A stretch of 14,956 nucleotides of DNA from Gracilaria vermiculophylla. Its lineage: Eukaryota; Rhodophyta; Florideophyceae; Gracilariales; Gracilariaceae. Below the pieces are notes generated by a model. It was given only the letters and a program-made list of their open reading frames with translations, had not been told where the DNA came from and ran no database searches. The stretch covers positions 2,482,585 to 2,497,540 of the forward strand of contig JAHNZQ020000181.1 of NCBI GenBank assembly GCA_019155205.2. Reading direction: 5' to 3'. Below, piece after piece: positions 1 through 9,351 of the stretch. The position numbers were made by a program, and so were the translations under genes. Numbering within the stretch: the stretch's first letter is position 1; every line of letters begins with the position of its first letter.

Positions 1-143
1 CCCTCCGCTTGGTGTTTGCGGATCCCTTTTAGAATTCCCCCGGCTCGCGACAGCGGATACCGGAGACCACCTTTAGGAATACGCGCCTTTGGAGTCACTA
101 AAAACTCCTAACGGACGTTGTGCTCTATTACCTCGACAGGAGG
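1..143 (+). repeat. Dispersed direct repeat, copy 1 (5' part of family X)
   Basis: This stretch matches 10795-10937 in the same orientation along almost its whole length, at roughly 85% by eye with a one-base indel near base 30. Similarity fades over the next 20 bases. It shows that family X exists in at least two copies within 11 kb. Codon-level agreement in one frame suggests the repeat is coding. Confidence 0.85.
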
Positions 144-1811
144 GCTGACTGTACCACACCGTTCCACGATAGGCGCGTGAGTCTCCCATGTCCCGTGGAG
201 GATTACATTCACCACTTCGACCCATACCTTCAGGCGATGCGATTCTGCGCCGTACCGGAGATTGCGTGGAACGACCAGAAGCGGAACCGCGTGGATGCAT
301 ATCGCGCCCACTGGCTTCATACTCCGGTACATGGTGACAACGCTCCAACCTTGGTGGGACACTGCGATACTCCATACCTGAGATGCGCTGAGGAACGAGA
401 GATCCAGGCGCGACTCCAGGTACTGCTCCACAAGGAGAGCTCGCACCAGACAGCGGGGCGAACCGGAAACATTGCCGATGAGCGCTCTGCCCTCGCGGTG
501 TTACCCTTCGATCCCCCATACGATCGCCTCTACTGGCTTAATCGTAATTGATAAGGGACGCACCTCGCGGACGAAACTCGCGTGCGCACCGCATTCGGGT
601 ACTTCTATGGATGGCACAACACGGAATTCCATGATATGCCCTCCGGACAACTTCCAAAATACTACCTGAAGGTGAACGACTCCTGGAGGGACCACTGGGT
701 TTCCCCGCACCTCTGCGTGGCGACGCCCACGACCTTCGCGTATCATATCTCTGAGGTCCTGGATCCCCATGACTCCCTAGGGCGGTTCGTCATGCTGGTC
801 GCCTCGACGGAGTTCGCGGTCGGCACCCTGATGGCGTATATCTAAGCAGCGGACGAAGGGGTAACCTCCTATACCCGATGCTGTGACGGACGCCTCTACT
901 GGGACTCGTCATATCAGCCGACCGCCGGGCGTTTGCTCCCCTTGTCGGCGTCCATCATACGGGTCCTGCGCTCCTTTGGCATCCAAAACCTGGTTAAGGG
1001 CACCGCATGGAGTGAGTCCGAGGCATGGACGCTGTTGGATTACAACCTCCAGGTGGCGCGGAATGACACGCCGGGTTTCCTCTAGTACGACTACGGCGAG
1101 TACAAGTTCCACCCCATTGTGAGGAGTCCGAATGGTGACGATGACGGGCGAGCATACCCTGCCTTTCCCCGTCTGGCGCCTTCTCGGGTTCCTCAGGTGT
1201 CACGGCTTCGAGTACCTGACTATGAATCCTTGATGGAGAGCCTGGCGTATGATGCGCCCCGTCGGTTGCCGGCTCCGTCCCAGGATATGGGCGCACCTCC
1301 TGGGGTGATAACTCCGCGGCCCGCCGCAGTGCCGAGTGCTCCTGCAGTGGTAGCCACCGTGTCTCATATGAAAGAGGACGAGATTACTCCTGTCCCGGCA
1401 CCTTCTGCCCCAGTGGTGCAACCCCGATTGCGGAGCGTCCCTGCGCCTCTTCTTCGGCCTCGCCTGCGGAGCGTTCCAGTTCCCGCACCGCCGTCACCTC
1501 AGGTATCACCGACTCCGTCCTTGGCATCGCCGACCGCCACTGCGGAACCCGCGGAATCCCGTCGGGGAGCCCCTGTCCCAGCTGGTCCGCCGTCTGCGGC
1601 TCCTTTCGTGGCGGTTGTTGCGCCGTCCACAGAGGTGGCCGCATCGGGTGCACCGTCGGGAGGAGTCTCCTCTGGGGCTCTGGAGGCTGCCTTCCAGGAG
1701 ATGGTGCAGGCGTGTCTGGTGACAGACCGTCCTGCTCCGTTTTCTCCTGTGGAGGCTCTGCGCGAGGCGCGTGTTTGGGTCTTAGAGCTCCACAAGGCCC
1801 GGACAGACTGA
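1..1811 (+). pseudogene. Decayed copy of unrecognised repeat-encoded protein family X
   Basis: One reading frame (codons starting at positions divisible by 3) stays protein-like from about base 30 to 1811. It is interrupted only by in-frame stops at 30-32, 99-101, 549-554 (two in tandem), 843-845 and 1083-1085. A one-base indel lies near base 30. Bases 100-1130 encode a folded-looking part rich in Trp, Tyr, His and Asp. Bases 1230-1690 encode a Pro/Ala/Ser-rich linker in which the peptide PRLRSVP occurs twice (about 1420-1480). The last 120 bases are helical and end at TGA 1809-1811. I do not recognise the family and see no catalytic motif. A second copy of the start at 10788-10955 carries GAG and CAA where this copy has the first two stops, so the frame was once coding. 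It could be the gag or an extra ORF of a retroelement, or a host gene family spread by repeats. Confidence 0.55.
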
Positions 1812-2134
1812 GCCTCGATGGCGACCCTCAAGGAAAGCCTGTCGGAGTTCTTTGATAGCCAAGCGCTCACAGCGAAAGCGCGCCTCGAAGCGGAGTATTC
1901 AACGCGATTCGGTGACCTGTAGGTAAGAGGACCCGGACCAATAACAGATCCTTCGGGTTGAGCAGAAGCTCCACGAACGGTAGTTTCAATATGCATAGGT
2001 CGTGCCCGCTTGCCCAACGACACGAAGTGCTGCCGTGAGAGCATGCGGAAAGCGAGCAACGGCAGCCTGGAGGCGAAAAAGAGAACTCCAGGTAGGGGAT
2101 AGACTGCGGAGGCGAAAACCACTCCGGTCGGGGG
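1812..2134 (+). pseudogene. Charged, coiled-coil-like tail of family X remnant
   Basis: After the TGA at 1809-1811 the same frame continues for about 36 codons to TAG 1920-1922. It is rich in Glu, Lys, Leu and Ala and looks helical. From about 1927 the coding look moves to the next frame, with charged residues (Glu, Gln, Lys, Arg) broken by several TAA and TAG codons up to about 2120. This fits a coiled-coil C-terminal tail that has suffered a frameshift and nonsense changes. It ends where the purine tract of the opposite-strand gypsy element begins. It may be a second ORF rather than the tail of the first. Function unknown. Confidence 0.35.
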
Positions 2135-2151
2135 CCCCCTCCCCCTTTCCT
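2135..2151 (-). promoter_or_regulatory. Candidate polypurine tract of the gypsy element
   Basis: On the - strand this is a 17-nt all-purine run containing AGGAAAGGGGG, a few bases past the pol stop, where the plus-strand primer of an LTR element belongs. The same 11-mer occurs on the + strand at 10075-10085 directly before a TG-starting LTR. Here the bases that follow do not begin with TG, so the 3' LTR is missing or unrecognisable. Confidence 0.55.
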
Positions 2152-2163
2152 AAACGGAAGCAC

Positions 2164-2585
2164 CTATGTGGAGAGGCGTTTCCGCACCATATTGGCGTGG
2201 TATCGCCTTAGGACGTTCTCCGGGATACGTGCCGGAGGTTCTTCCGTGTCGTCCTTCGAGGTGTACAGTATTCTTGCAAGGGTTTGTCGATGGGAAACGA
2301 TATGGTCCACCGCGTAGAGGATGTCACCTTCAGGGATCAGGATGGCATCAAGAGCCTCCAGTAATGGTTCACCGAGAGCGGTGATACGGTTACCAGTATC
2401 CCGTGGTGTCGTCGCGCCTGAGGTGGTCGGATGAGGAATCTCCACACGTTGTCCCTGAGGTGGGGTGCTGGGCATCCCTGAGAGGCTGGGCGTTGGGACT
2501 TTCGTCACCCTATCACGGGTGGCGGCGTCTCTGAGCCCGTTCATCTCAATGGCGACAGCATCCCAATAGGTGGCTGGGTCTTTTT
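2164..2585 (-). pseudogene. Gypsy pol C-terminus with degenerate chromodomain
   Basis: This segment is in a different frame from the integrase. The switch falls at a run of five A (- strand) at 2581-2585 and is probably a one-base indel. The last 50 codons fit the end of a chromodomain: a Val-Asp-x-Ile-x-x-His-Arg start, then a DDTxEPPxxIPExxLRRYH pattern before the stop at 2164-2166. The usual Trp in the DDTWEPP motif is replaced by Glu (DDTEEPP), and the central beta strands are poorly kept. Chromodomains in this position are known to steer chromovirus integration to particular chromatin. The first 70 codons are a Pro/Thr-rich linker. The chromodomain call rests on pattern recognition alone. 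Confidence 0.6.
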
Positions 2586-4576
2586 AGGGCCCTTAGGTGG
2601 TCGGCGCTAACTTGTGCGTGCGTGACGTCCGGCGGTTCATCGGAGGTTTCTACGGTTTTGTCGAGGAAAACCTCGTCGCCTTCCTTCAGGTGAGGGCCTT
2701 CCATAACCTTTCGGTTGAAGTCCCGTTTGTATTTCCTCTGCGAGGCGTTGAGTCTCTCCTTCGCGAGGGAGAGTGCGTTCTCATATCGCCTTAGGATGGA
2801 GCGTTTGGCTTGCGCCACTGTTGGCGCCTGTGGCCCATCTGCCGGGTGCGCCGTGGCGCGTGCCACGATGACGGCACTTTGCGGGATGTGCGAGAGCACC
2901 AGGTTGAAAGGAGCGGTCCCCGTGGAGCGGTACACCTGTAGGTTGTATGCATACGGGAGAGGTCCCACATATGCGTCCCAATCCTTCTGGTGGTCCGCTA
3001 CGTAGTGCTTCAGCCCCAGGGCGATGGTTTTGTTGAACCTTTCCGCCTGCCCGTTTGTCTGGGGGTGATAGGCAGTTGTAAACAACTACTTCATCCCCAG
3101 CATTCCGGAGACGGCGCTGAAGAGCTCCGCCGCGAACTGGGGACTACTGTCCGTCAGGAGATACAACGGTATCCCGTAGGGGTAAACCCGATGCTCCAGA
3201 AAGGCGTCGGCAATCACTGCTGCAGTAGTGCTGCGGAGGTGGTTGGCGCTCGTGATCTTGGAAAAACGATCCGTGATCACGAGGAGAAACCGATGTCCTC
3301 GCTCCGTCTTGGGGAGAGGACCCATGATGTCCATGGCCACAAACTTCAATGGTTCTAAAGGTGGAAACAGCGTGAGCGGCGTCCGATGTTTCCGTATACT
3401 CCCCCTAGCGGCGGCGCAGGAACAGCAATCCGCCACCGTTTCGAAGGCGTCATTAGCCATGTTTGACCAATAGAACTCCCTCCGCATGGTGAAATACATC
3501 CGAGATCCACCGGGGGGCCCGGCGAGGCAAGGATGGTGCAAGAGATACAACACTCTCGCTCGTAGCTTCGTCGGCACCACGTTTTGGAGAGCTCCATCCA
3601 GGGGGGCGCGGCGTACAAGCATGCCGTCTCGGTCGATGTCAAATGACGATGTCAAACTCCCCACAGTGGCGAGGCACTCCTTGCAGTACGCATCCGTACT
3701 CTGTTCCTTCAGGAACTCCGCCACAGTGATGGGGAGAACTTCTTTCTCCTCCTCAACAAGAGCCATCACCTCAGGGAGTGCAGTATACTTTTCTCCGGGT
3801 TCACAGCACTCCAAACATTCTCCATCGGATCTTTCTTTCCCGTCGGCGTCCTTAATGACCATACACGGGATGGCGTCCCCCAATGGTGTTTTGTCTTCGC
3901 CCACGGTGGAGATTCGCGAGAGCGCGTCCGCTGCCTGGTGTTTATTGCCAGGGCGGTGGACGATGTCAAAGTCGAACTCCAGCAGGCGTAACCTCCACCT
4001 TTCCAGGCGACCGGAAGCATCCGTCAAGGACAGTATCCACTTCAGTGGTGCGTGGTCCGTCCTCAAGGTGAAGCGCGCGCCTTCCAGGTATGGGCGTAAA
4101 AGCAATACCGCCCACACGATGGCGAGACATTCGGGCTCCGAAGTGGAGTAATTCCGTTCCGTAGGGGTGAGGCTACGACTCCAATACCCGATGGGTTGAA
4201 GTCCACCCTCAGATTGTTCCTGTAGGAGGGCACATCCGACCTGGTATTTACAGGCGTCAGTGTCCAGCACCATTCGGCCGTGCCGCTTCGGAAGTACCAA
4301 AATCGGTGGTTCTATTAGTCTCTTCTTCAGGGTGTCGAAGGCTTCGAACTCCTTGTCCGTCAAGATAGCCAATTGCGTCGGCTTTTCCTTCTCCGAGAGG
4401 CGATTTAGCGGCGCCACTATACGGGAAAAAATCGGTACAAACCTCCGGAAGACGTTACAAAACCCAAGGAAGGAGCATAGGTCCGTCTGGTTTGTGGGCG
4501 GGTGAGCCTCCTTGATGGCATCCTGAGTTTTCCTGGAAACCTGTGGGCGGCCCGGGAGCACATCGTGCCCCAGGTA
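2546..4576 (-). pseudogene. Gypsy pol: RNase H and integrase
   Basis: The frame resumes at the YLGH motif of the reverse transcriptase end (about 4576) and runs to 2546. RNase H shows DTDA, the ECLAIVWA helix, TDH and ADALSR, so the four acidic positions look present. The integrase zinc region has HH, then two Cys in CCSC, but the second zinc His is Pro (GPPGG where GHPGG is usual). The catalytic triad is visible: Asp in AMDIMGP, Asp in LTDSSPQF and Glu in NGQAERFN. A TAG at 3086-3088, just before TTAYHPQTNGQAER, cuts the core between its second Asp and its Glu. These domains would remove the RNA template and insert the cDNA in the nucleus. Apart from that stop the frame is open for about 2 kb. 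Confidence 0.9.
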
Positions 4577-4580
4577 GTCC
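4576..4580 (+). repeat. Target-site duplication, left copy (AGTCC)
   Basis: AGTCC directly precedes the TG end of the insertion and is identical to 5314-5318. Five base pairs is the usual duplication size for LTR-element integrases. Confidence 0.75.
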
Positions 4581-5313
4581 TGTGGTGCAATACTCAAAGA
4601 TGAGACAGACACACGAGGGTGTTCGACGTCCTCCTCAGTAGGGTAGCGCAGCGACAGAACCACCTGTTGTGAGTACACGGAGCCGGGTGTAAGACCGGGA
4701 CTCACCGTCACGACTGGCGTACAGGGGTAGAGACAAACACAGGCCACGGAGTAAGAAAGCGGAAAATGCAGCGACACACGAGTGGTGGGCGACGCGCAAG
4801 AGCGGCACGGTGTCCACACGAGTGGGGCGGTGGCGAAAACAGCAACAATAATCACCGGTAGTTGCTATCGAAGCAACACCTGTATACGGGGCAAGGAATA
4901 ACGACCGCTGTAAAAACGCGCACAGAAACAAACACAATAGTGGTAAGAATGTGCTGCAGCTCCACGAGGTGGGTAACTAGGCCTTCACAGGATGGCGTCT
5001 CTCTAGACGGAGGTGGACACTCACCAGGGAACCTCAGTTAGAGCCAGACACTCGCTTGCTGCGTCCGCGCCCTGACAGCACAGTAGTAATTAACTAATAA
5101 TAACTAATAATGTCCCTACGGGGGTGCAAAACATTAAACACGTGTGGCAAAAGCCAGCAATGCTGTGCACTACATTTGCCAACCAAATTGGGGCCCTTCC
5201 AACGGAAACAGATTACCGGTGAAACACTCATACTTCGCGGCGAAGTGGTGCGCATCGCCAGAGCGGAAGATGTGCGCACGTCAAGCTGATACCGCTAAAA
5301 GCGTTGCACTTCA
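4581..5313. mobile_element. Solo LTR-like insertion in gypsy pol
   Basis: The insert interrupts pol between the KSSVD and YLGHD halves of one conserved motif. On the + strand it begins TGTGGTGCAA and ends TTGCACTTCA, so it has TG...CA ends and an inverted GTGCAA near each end. It is flanked by perfect 5-bp duplications AGTCC at 4576-4580 and 5314-5318. Removing the 733 bp plus one duplication (738 bp) restores the normal spacing and frame of the pol motif. It has no long ORF of its own; the open stretch on the - strand at 4580-4855 is chance continuation of pol. An AT-rich patch lies at 5083-5112. LTR ends, a 5-bp duplication and no internal genes point to a solo LTR left by recombination. 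Orientation unknown. Confidence 0.75.
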
Positions 5314-5318
5314 AGTCC
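5314..5318 (+). repeat. Target-site duplication, right copy (AGTCC)
   Basis: AGTCC directly follows the CA end of the insertion and is identical to 4576-4580. On the pol strand it contains the GGAC that codes the Asp before YLGH. Confidence 0.75.
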
Positions 5319-7048
5319 ACCGACGACTTGAAATAGAAACATTTCTCTAGCTTCAAGGTGAGGCCAGCGTTCTTTAGGAGTTGGAGCACGTGCTACACAC
5401 GAATGAAGTGCTCCCCCACGCTGCAGGAGTATATGATGACGTCATCGATATACACCAAGGCGTACTGCCACTTTAGCTTTGACAGGATAATGTCCACCGC
5501 TCGTTGGAACGGAGTGGGTGCATTCTTCAATCCAAATGGCATCCTTAGGAATCTGAAGATCCCACAGTGCGAGGTGAACGTTGTCTTATCCTTATTGGAG
5601 TCGTCCATCTCAATCTGCCAGTGGCCACTGTTGGCATCCAGTGTGAAGAAAACGGACGCATCGCCTAAGGAGTCGATACATTCATCCATACGCGGTATCG
5701 GGTACGAATCGCGTACCGTCACCTCGTTGAGGCGCCTGTAGTCAATACAGAACCTTAGGGAGCCATCTTTTTTCTTAAAAAAGACCGACGAGGAGGCGTA
5801 TTCGGAAAGGGAAGGCTCGATAACGCCCTTCTCCAGCATCCGGTAGACTTCATCGCTTTCAAAATCGCGCGCATGGGGTCCGGCCCTCCTCGGGAGTTGA
5901 TGTACCGGTTTCGTATCCTGTGTGAGCTGGATCCTGTGCTTGGCCAGGCTGACATGACCCAGGAGACCAGACCACATGTCTTCAAAAGCAGATAGCATCT
6001 CCACGATCCTATGGCGATACCCTTCGAAATCCTCGTCAATTTGGAGCTTCTCCTGCCACGGGGCAGGACTCTCTTCCTCTTGAGCCGTTGAAATCGCTTC
6101 AGCCTCCATGGTGGTGATGACATCGCGGTCCGCAAGGTCTTCCGATCGAGGAAGGTGTGCCAGTCCTGCAGGGGCGGGTAGTGCCAGTCCGACGACCATT
6201 CCTTTCTGGAGTCGTAACGGTGACTCCTTGAGATTCGCGAGCACAAACTTGAAGGGAATGTTCGGTTTTATTTTCATTACACCGTTCGCAATCATGGAGT
6301 GCTGCTTCATCGTCAGGTGTGGACTCCCCTGTAGGAATGAAAGGCCAGATGCAGAGGTCTGCCCCCAGACTTCGGCCTGACTCCTCGCAGGTATTTCGAT
6401 GCTCTTCACCACTTGCAGCTTATTCGACTGCGTCTCCTTTGGAATATTACCCACGTGACACGCGTTGGCGTCCGGTCCTGGAGATGCGGACAGGATACCT
6501 ACAGGGGCGGCGTCGTGAAAGGTCACCTTCCGAAGGCTCGGGTAGATTGCACGTACATATCGATCCACAAAGGAAGTGCCCAATATATATTGTGCGGCCA
6601 CGTTGGTCGCCATGAGGAACCACACTTTCACCTGTAAGGAGCCCAACCGGAGATAGAGGGGAATGGCACCGAGGATGGTCAATGCTCGACGCTACACATC
6701 GCGCACCGTAGGGAGCTTACCAGTCCTCAAGGAGCAGAGAGCAAACCGCAGGAGCACGTCGGCGTGCACCAGATTGGGGTAAGCTCCGGTATCGAGGATA
6801 GCGCGCACCGTGGTCGAGGTGAGCGGAGAACATCCTATAGAGGCGAATACCTTGTAATTCTCACGGCGGAGCGTGCAAACATAATCCTGAAAGGTGTCGA
6901 ATGGGTCCAACGGGATTGGGGACCTCGCCGATTCTGCGTCGACGGAGCTGACAGCCTCTCCCCCTTTCCTACAGGCGACCTCCGTGGAGCTGAGGCTCGA
7001 TGTTGCCGAGCCACTCAGAGCCTCTACGCGTGGCTCTGAGGGTTTTCC
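5314..7048 (-). pseudogene. Gypsy pol: aspartic protease and reverse transcriptase
   Basis: This pol frame is -1 relative to gag. The protease active site ILDTGA lies at about 6782-6799, and its C-terminal YILGTSFVD motif follows the TAG at 6692-6694. The reverse transcriptase shows the catalytic Asp in TLDANSGHWQIEM, the PFGLKNAP motif and YIDD (5441-5452). A second TAG at 5393-5395 falls in the thumb/connection region, after which the same frame continues through a conserved KNAGLTLKLEKC stretch up to the insertion at 5313. The protease would cut the Gag-Pol polyprotein and the reverse transcriptase would copy the element RNA. The catalytic residues I can see are intact, so loss of function comes from the stops and the insertion. 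Its N-terminal limit is set by the proposed gag-pol frameshift. Confidence 0.9.
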
Positions 7049-7049
7049 C
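7014..7049 (-). promoter_or_regulatory. Candidate -1 frameshift signal at the gag/pol boundary
   Basis: On the - strand GGGAAAA (7049-7043) is followed after CC by a perfect 9-bp stem, CTCAGAGCC (7040-7032) pairing with GGCTCTGAG (7022-7014), around a 9-nt loop. The gag stop TAG (7026-7024) lies in the loop, and pol continues in the -1 frame. Against a textbook site: the in-frame codons are GAA AAC, so only the A-site tRNA would re-pair well, and the spacer of 1-2 nt is shorter than usual. Confidence 0.4.
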
Positions 7050-9351
7050 GGTTGGAGTGGGGCTGGGTTCCAGGCGGGGACGGCTTCCGCGGTTGTGCAT
7101 CGCGATGCGACGTGTTTCCTGGAGGTGCAACCGGCTGGGACACCGGCACCTGCGTTGCGGGTGCCAGTGACAGTAGGACAGGCTGCAATCCCAGTGGAGT
7201 GCAGTAACCGTAGTTTACTTGAGGGGAGCGGATGTCGCGATACGCGGTTCGATAACTTCCGCTCGCCGTTGGTGTGTCCTTCAGGTCCTGGAAGTTCTTC
7301 TCCCGTTCCTGCAGGATAGCGACCCATATTTCCGGGGTGACAATTGTACATTGTACTGGCTCTCGAGACAAGCAACTGCTGCAAGGGGGTAGGTAGCCTC
7401 GAGGGTTCGCAAATCGGACACTCCTGTAAGATCCTGCCGAGGCGTACAAAATGGAAGACGAGGGTGCCCTCGTCCTAGACCGTGCTCCCTGAGATGAGGT
7501 GTATGTGAGGGCAAGGGCCTCTTGCTATGCTATGAGGGTGAGCTCGTCGATCTCCTCCAAGGTGCTGGAGTCCAATGTCCGGGCGGGTGCAAGACGGGTC
7601 CTTGAGAACGCCAGTTTGTCCGAAAGTGGAGCGTGGCTGCGACGAGCGGCACACTGGGTATCCCCATCGCATTCCGTGAAACGCGCGAGCTCCGTATAGG
7701 TGGTCTTTGGGTGCGTTATCAGGTGATTACGCACCCTCGCGCGGATCGAGGCAAGAAGTCACTCGTCAAAAAACGACTTCAACCGCCGTTCGGAGTACAC
7801 GTTCCCACACCGTAGGGCCTTCGTCCACAGCTTATGTGAGAACTTCGTTTCGATCATTCCCGTGTTCTGCCTATAGGAGGTGAGTTCAGCATCAGCATCG
7901 GCTATAACCTCCTTCGTGGCGTACCTGTTCAGAGGGAAATTGACAACCTCCGGGTACGTTGTCAAGATCTCCGTTCCAGGATCATCCGCAATGGTGCTCT
8001 CCCCCGTGAGGGGGGGCTGCACCAGCAAGTGCGCTCGGTCTGTGAAGTAGAACTGAAAGCAACATACGGCGGCAACTTCACGGACACCATTGGTATTACA
8101 CGCTGAACGGAAGCGTGTGAGAAAATTCAACACCAAGATGGGGTCTTCGCCTGAGAAAGAGTGCTTCTTCATTTGAATATCCATGCGGCGCTGGATCTTC
8201 GTGAGTCGTTTAGCGACCGACGCGTCGTAAAGAGGGAAGCAATCATTCAACCTATAGGTGTCATAGTCCACCACTTTGGCGAAGAGGTCGTTAAGCGGGA
8301 CGACCTTCCTGACCCTTCTGCTCTTCTCCTTGGGAGGTGTACTGTCTTCCGAGCTGGAGCTGTTCACGGATTCAGAGTCTGAGCTGCCCTCCGAATCGGT
8401 TTCTCGCTTTCTTCTCTTCTCCCTCCGTTTCTTTCTTCTTCTTTCCTTAAGGTGGTCTGGGTTGCTGACGATACCCCCGTTATCGCGATCCACCCGAGGA
8501 GTATCCTGTCCTTTTCTTCTTGGGTGAATTCCTTCGCGACCGGTATCCTGTCCTCCTCCGCGGGGCGTCAGGTCCAGACGGTGCATAGCAAGATACCTGA
8601 GGTTTTCCCATTTCCATAAGGCAATATCCTTTCCTCCTCTGGTGTAGGGGGTGGCAGTATCCTGTCCTTCTGTGCCGGGGGTCATCTTTGGTGTTGATAG
8701 AGGGACCCTCTTCTGTACGGAAGAATAACTTTGAAACGCCGCTGCGGGGAGCAGCTGCGTGGTTTGGGAAGGATTCTCTGCACGGATAAAATCTGAGATC
8801 ACCTCAAAGAAGTGGTCGGCAACCAGCAAAGCTTCCACGGCACGGTGAGCGCTTTCCGTTGCAATTTCCTCCACAAGGGTGTGGCGGCGCGCTCCGAACT
8901 GGGCTTCATCACCTGCAGGTATTCTTTTGACCAGCTCTTGTGAGAGTCAATCCGTAAGGGGCGCAGCCAGTGACCCAACGCGTGAGCTAGCCTCCGAGTG
9001 TTCCCGTCCCTGCAGCTCCTGACGTAGCGGCTGCGATGCCGTGTGCGGTTCTTCAACCTCCACACCGTCGTTTTCCAGAGGTGTTGCGGGGGATCTCGCT
9101 TGCCTCCAATCGTGCATTCTCCTAAGGCGATTCCTGAAACGCTCCACAGAGAAGCGAGGATTCCGAAGGAGACTTTCAGGGTCCTCCAGTGTGGCGGCCA
9201 TGTCCTGGGGAGCGCTGTGCGTGCTGCGTCCACCAACAGAGTCGTTTGCTTGAGGATCCTGTATGGGGGTTTCCATTGGATGTTCTGAGGGGTCCATAGA
9301 GGAGTAGTTCGGGGGTGATTTTTTTCCAGGCGCTAGAGTTGGGGAATACAT
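7024..9351 (-). pseudogene. Gypsy gag polyprotein
   Basis: One frame runs from an ATG at 9351 (or a second at 9297) to TAG 7024-7026, about 775 codons. It has in-frame stops at 8947-8949 (TGA), 7759-7761 (TGA) and 7525-7527 (TAG) and no frameshift. In order it has an acidic N-terminus, a region with GQDT repeats (8500-8680), a Lys/Arg block followed by a Ser/Glu/Asp block (about 8330-8460), a capsid-like helical domain (about 7700-8290) with the pattern YPEVVNFPLNRYAT and KALRCGNVYSERRLK, and a C-terminal CxxC...C remnant (about 7370-7410) in place of a zinc knuckle. The Gag protein would bind RNA and assemble the particle. The capsid and retrotransposon-gag reading is from overall pattern and position before the protease. 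The zinc knuckle lacks its His. The start is uncertain because the frame stays open upstream to 9558. Confidence 0.85.
8501..8676 (-). repeat. Short degenerate repeats inside gag (GQDT motif)
   Basis: On the + strand the string GTATCCTGTCC, or a close variant, recurs at about 8501, 8543, 8624 and 8658, each followed by a pyrimidine-rich tail. On the coding strand three units read Gly-Gln-Asp-Thr and one Gly-Lys-Asp-Ile. This looks like an eroded tandem or duplicated peptide repeat in the gag linker. Confidence 0.6.

Larger units (their letters stand above)
2135..9351 (-). mobile_element. Ty3/gypsy chromovirus-like LTR retrotransposon, degenerate, internal region
   Basis: Reading the - strand from high to low coordinates gives gag (9351-7024), protease, reverse transcriptase, RNase H, HHCC plus DDE integrase and a chromodomain-like C-terminus (to 2164), then a purine tract (2151-2135). 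RNase H before integrase, and the chromodomain, define the Ty3/gypsy chromovirus order. The length (about 6.5 kb without the 733-bp insertion) is normal for the internal region of such an element. I count six premature in-frame stops (8947, 7759, 7525, 6692, 5393, 3086), one indel near 2581-2585 and one large insertion. I could not find a matching pair of LTRs: neither flank carries a recognisable long terminal repeat of this element. The copy is therefore non-autonomous and probably lost its ends. Confidence 0.9.

Noticed and set aside
1499..2122. 207-codon open frame on the - strand
   Set aside because: It lies opposite the Pro/Ala-rich part of X, has no domain, and its length is explained by GC-rich codons on the other strand.
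1..2134. Alternative genetic code or programmed readthrough explaining in-frame stops
   Set aside because: All three stop codons occur in frame, and the second X copy has ordinary sense codons at two of those sites. Nonsense decay is simpler.
3486..4151. 221-codon open frame on the + strand
   Set aside because: Shadow of the gypsy RNase H/integrase frame, Ser/Arg-rich with no motif.
4580..4855. N-terminal extension of RNase H/integrase with a hydrophobic stretch (possible signal or env-like segment)
   Set aside because: These codons belong to the LTR-like insertion read through by chance in the pol frame; the pol homology starts at YLGH near 4576.
4580..5320. Spliceosomal intron in the gypsy reverse transcriptase
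   Set aside because: A GT...AG reading is possible (start 5320, end 4580), but it drops one residue from the SVDYLGH motif. The TG...CA ends with exact AGTCC duplications restore the usual spacing and explain the data better.
6894..7319. 141-codon open frame on the + strand
   Set aside because: Opposite the gag/pol overlap, low-complexity and without a recognisable domain.
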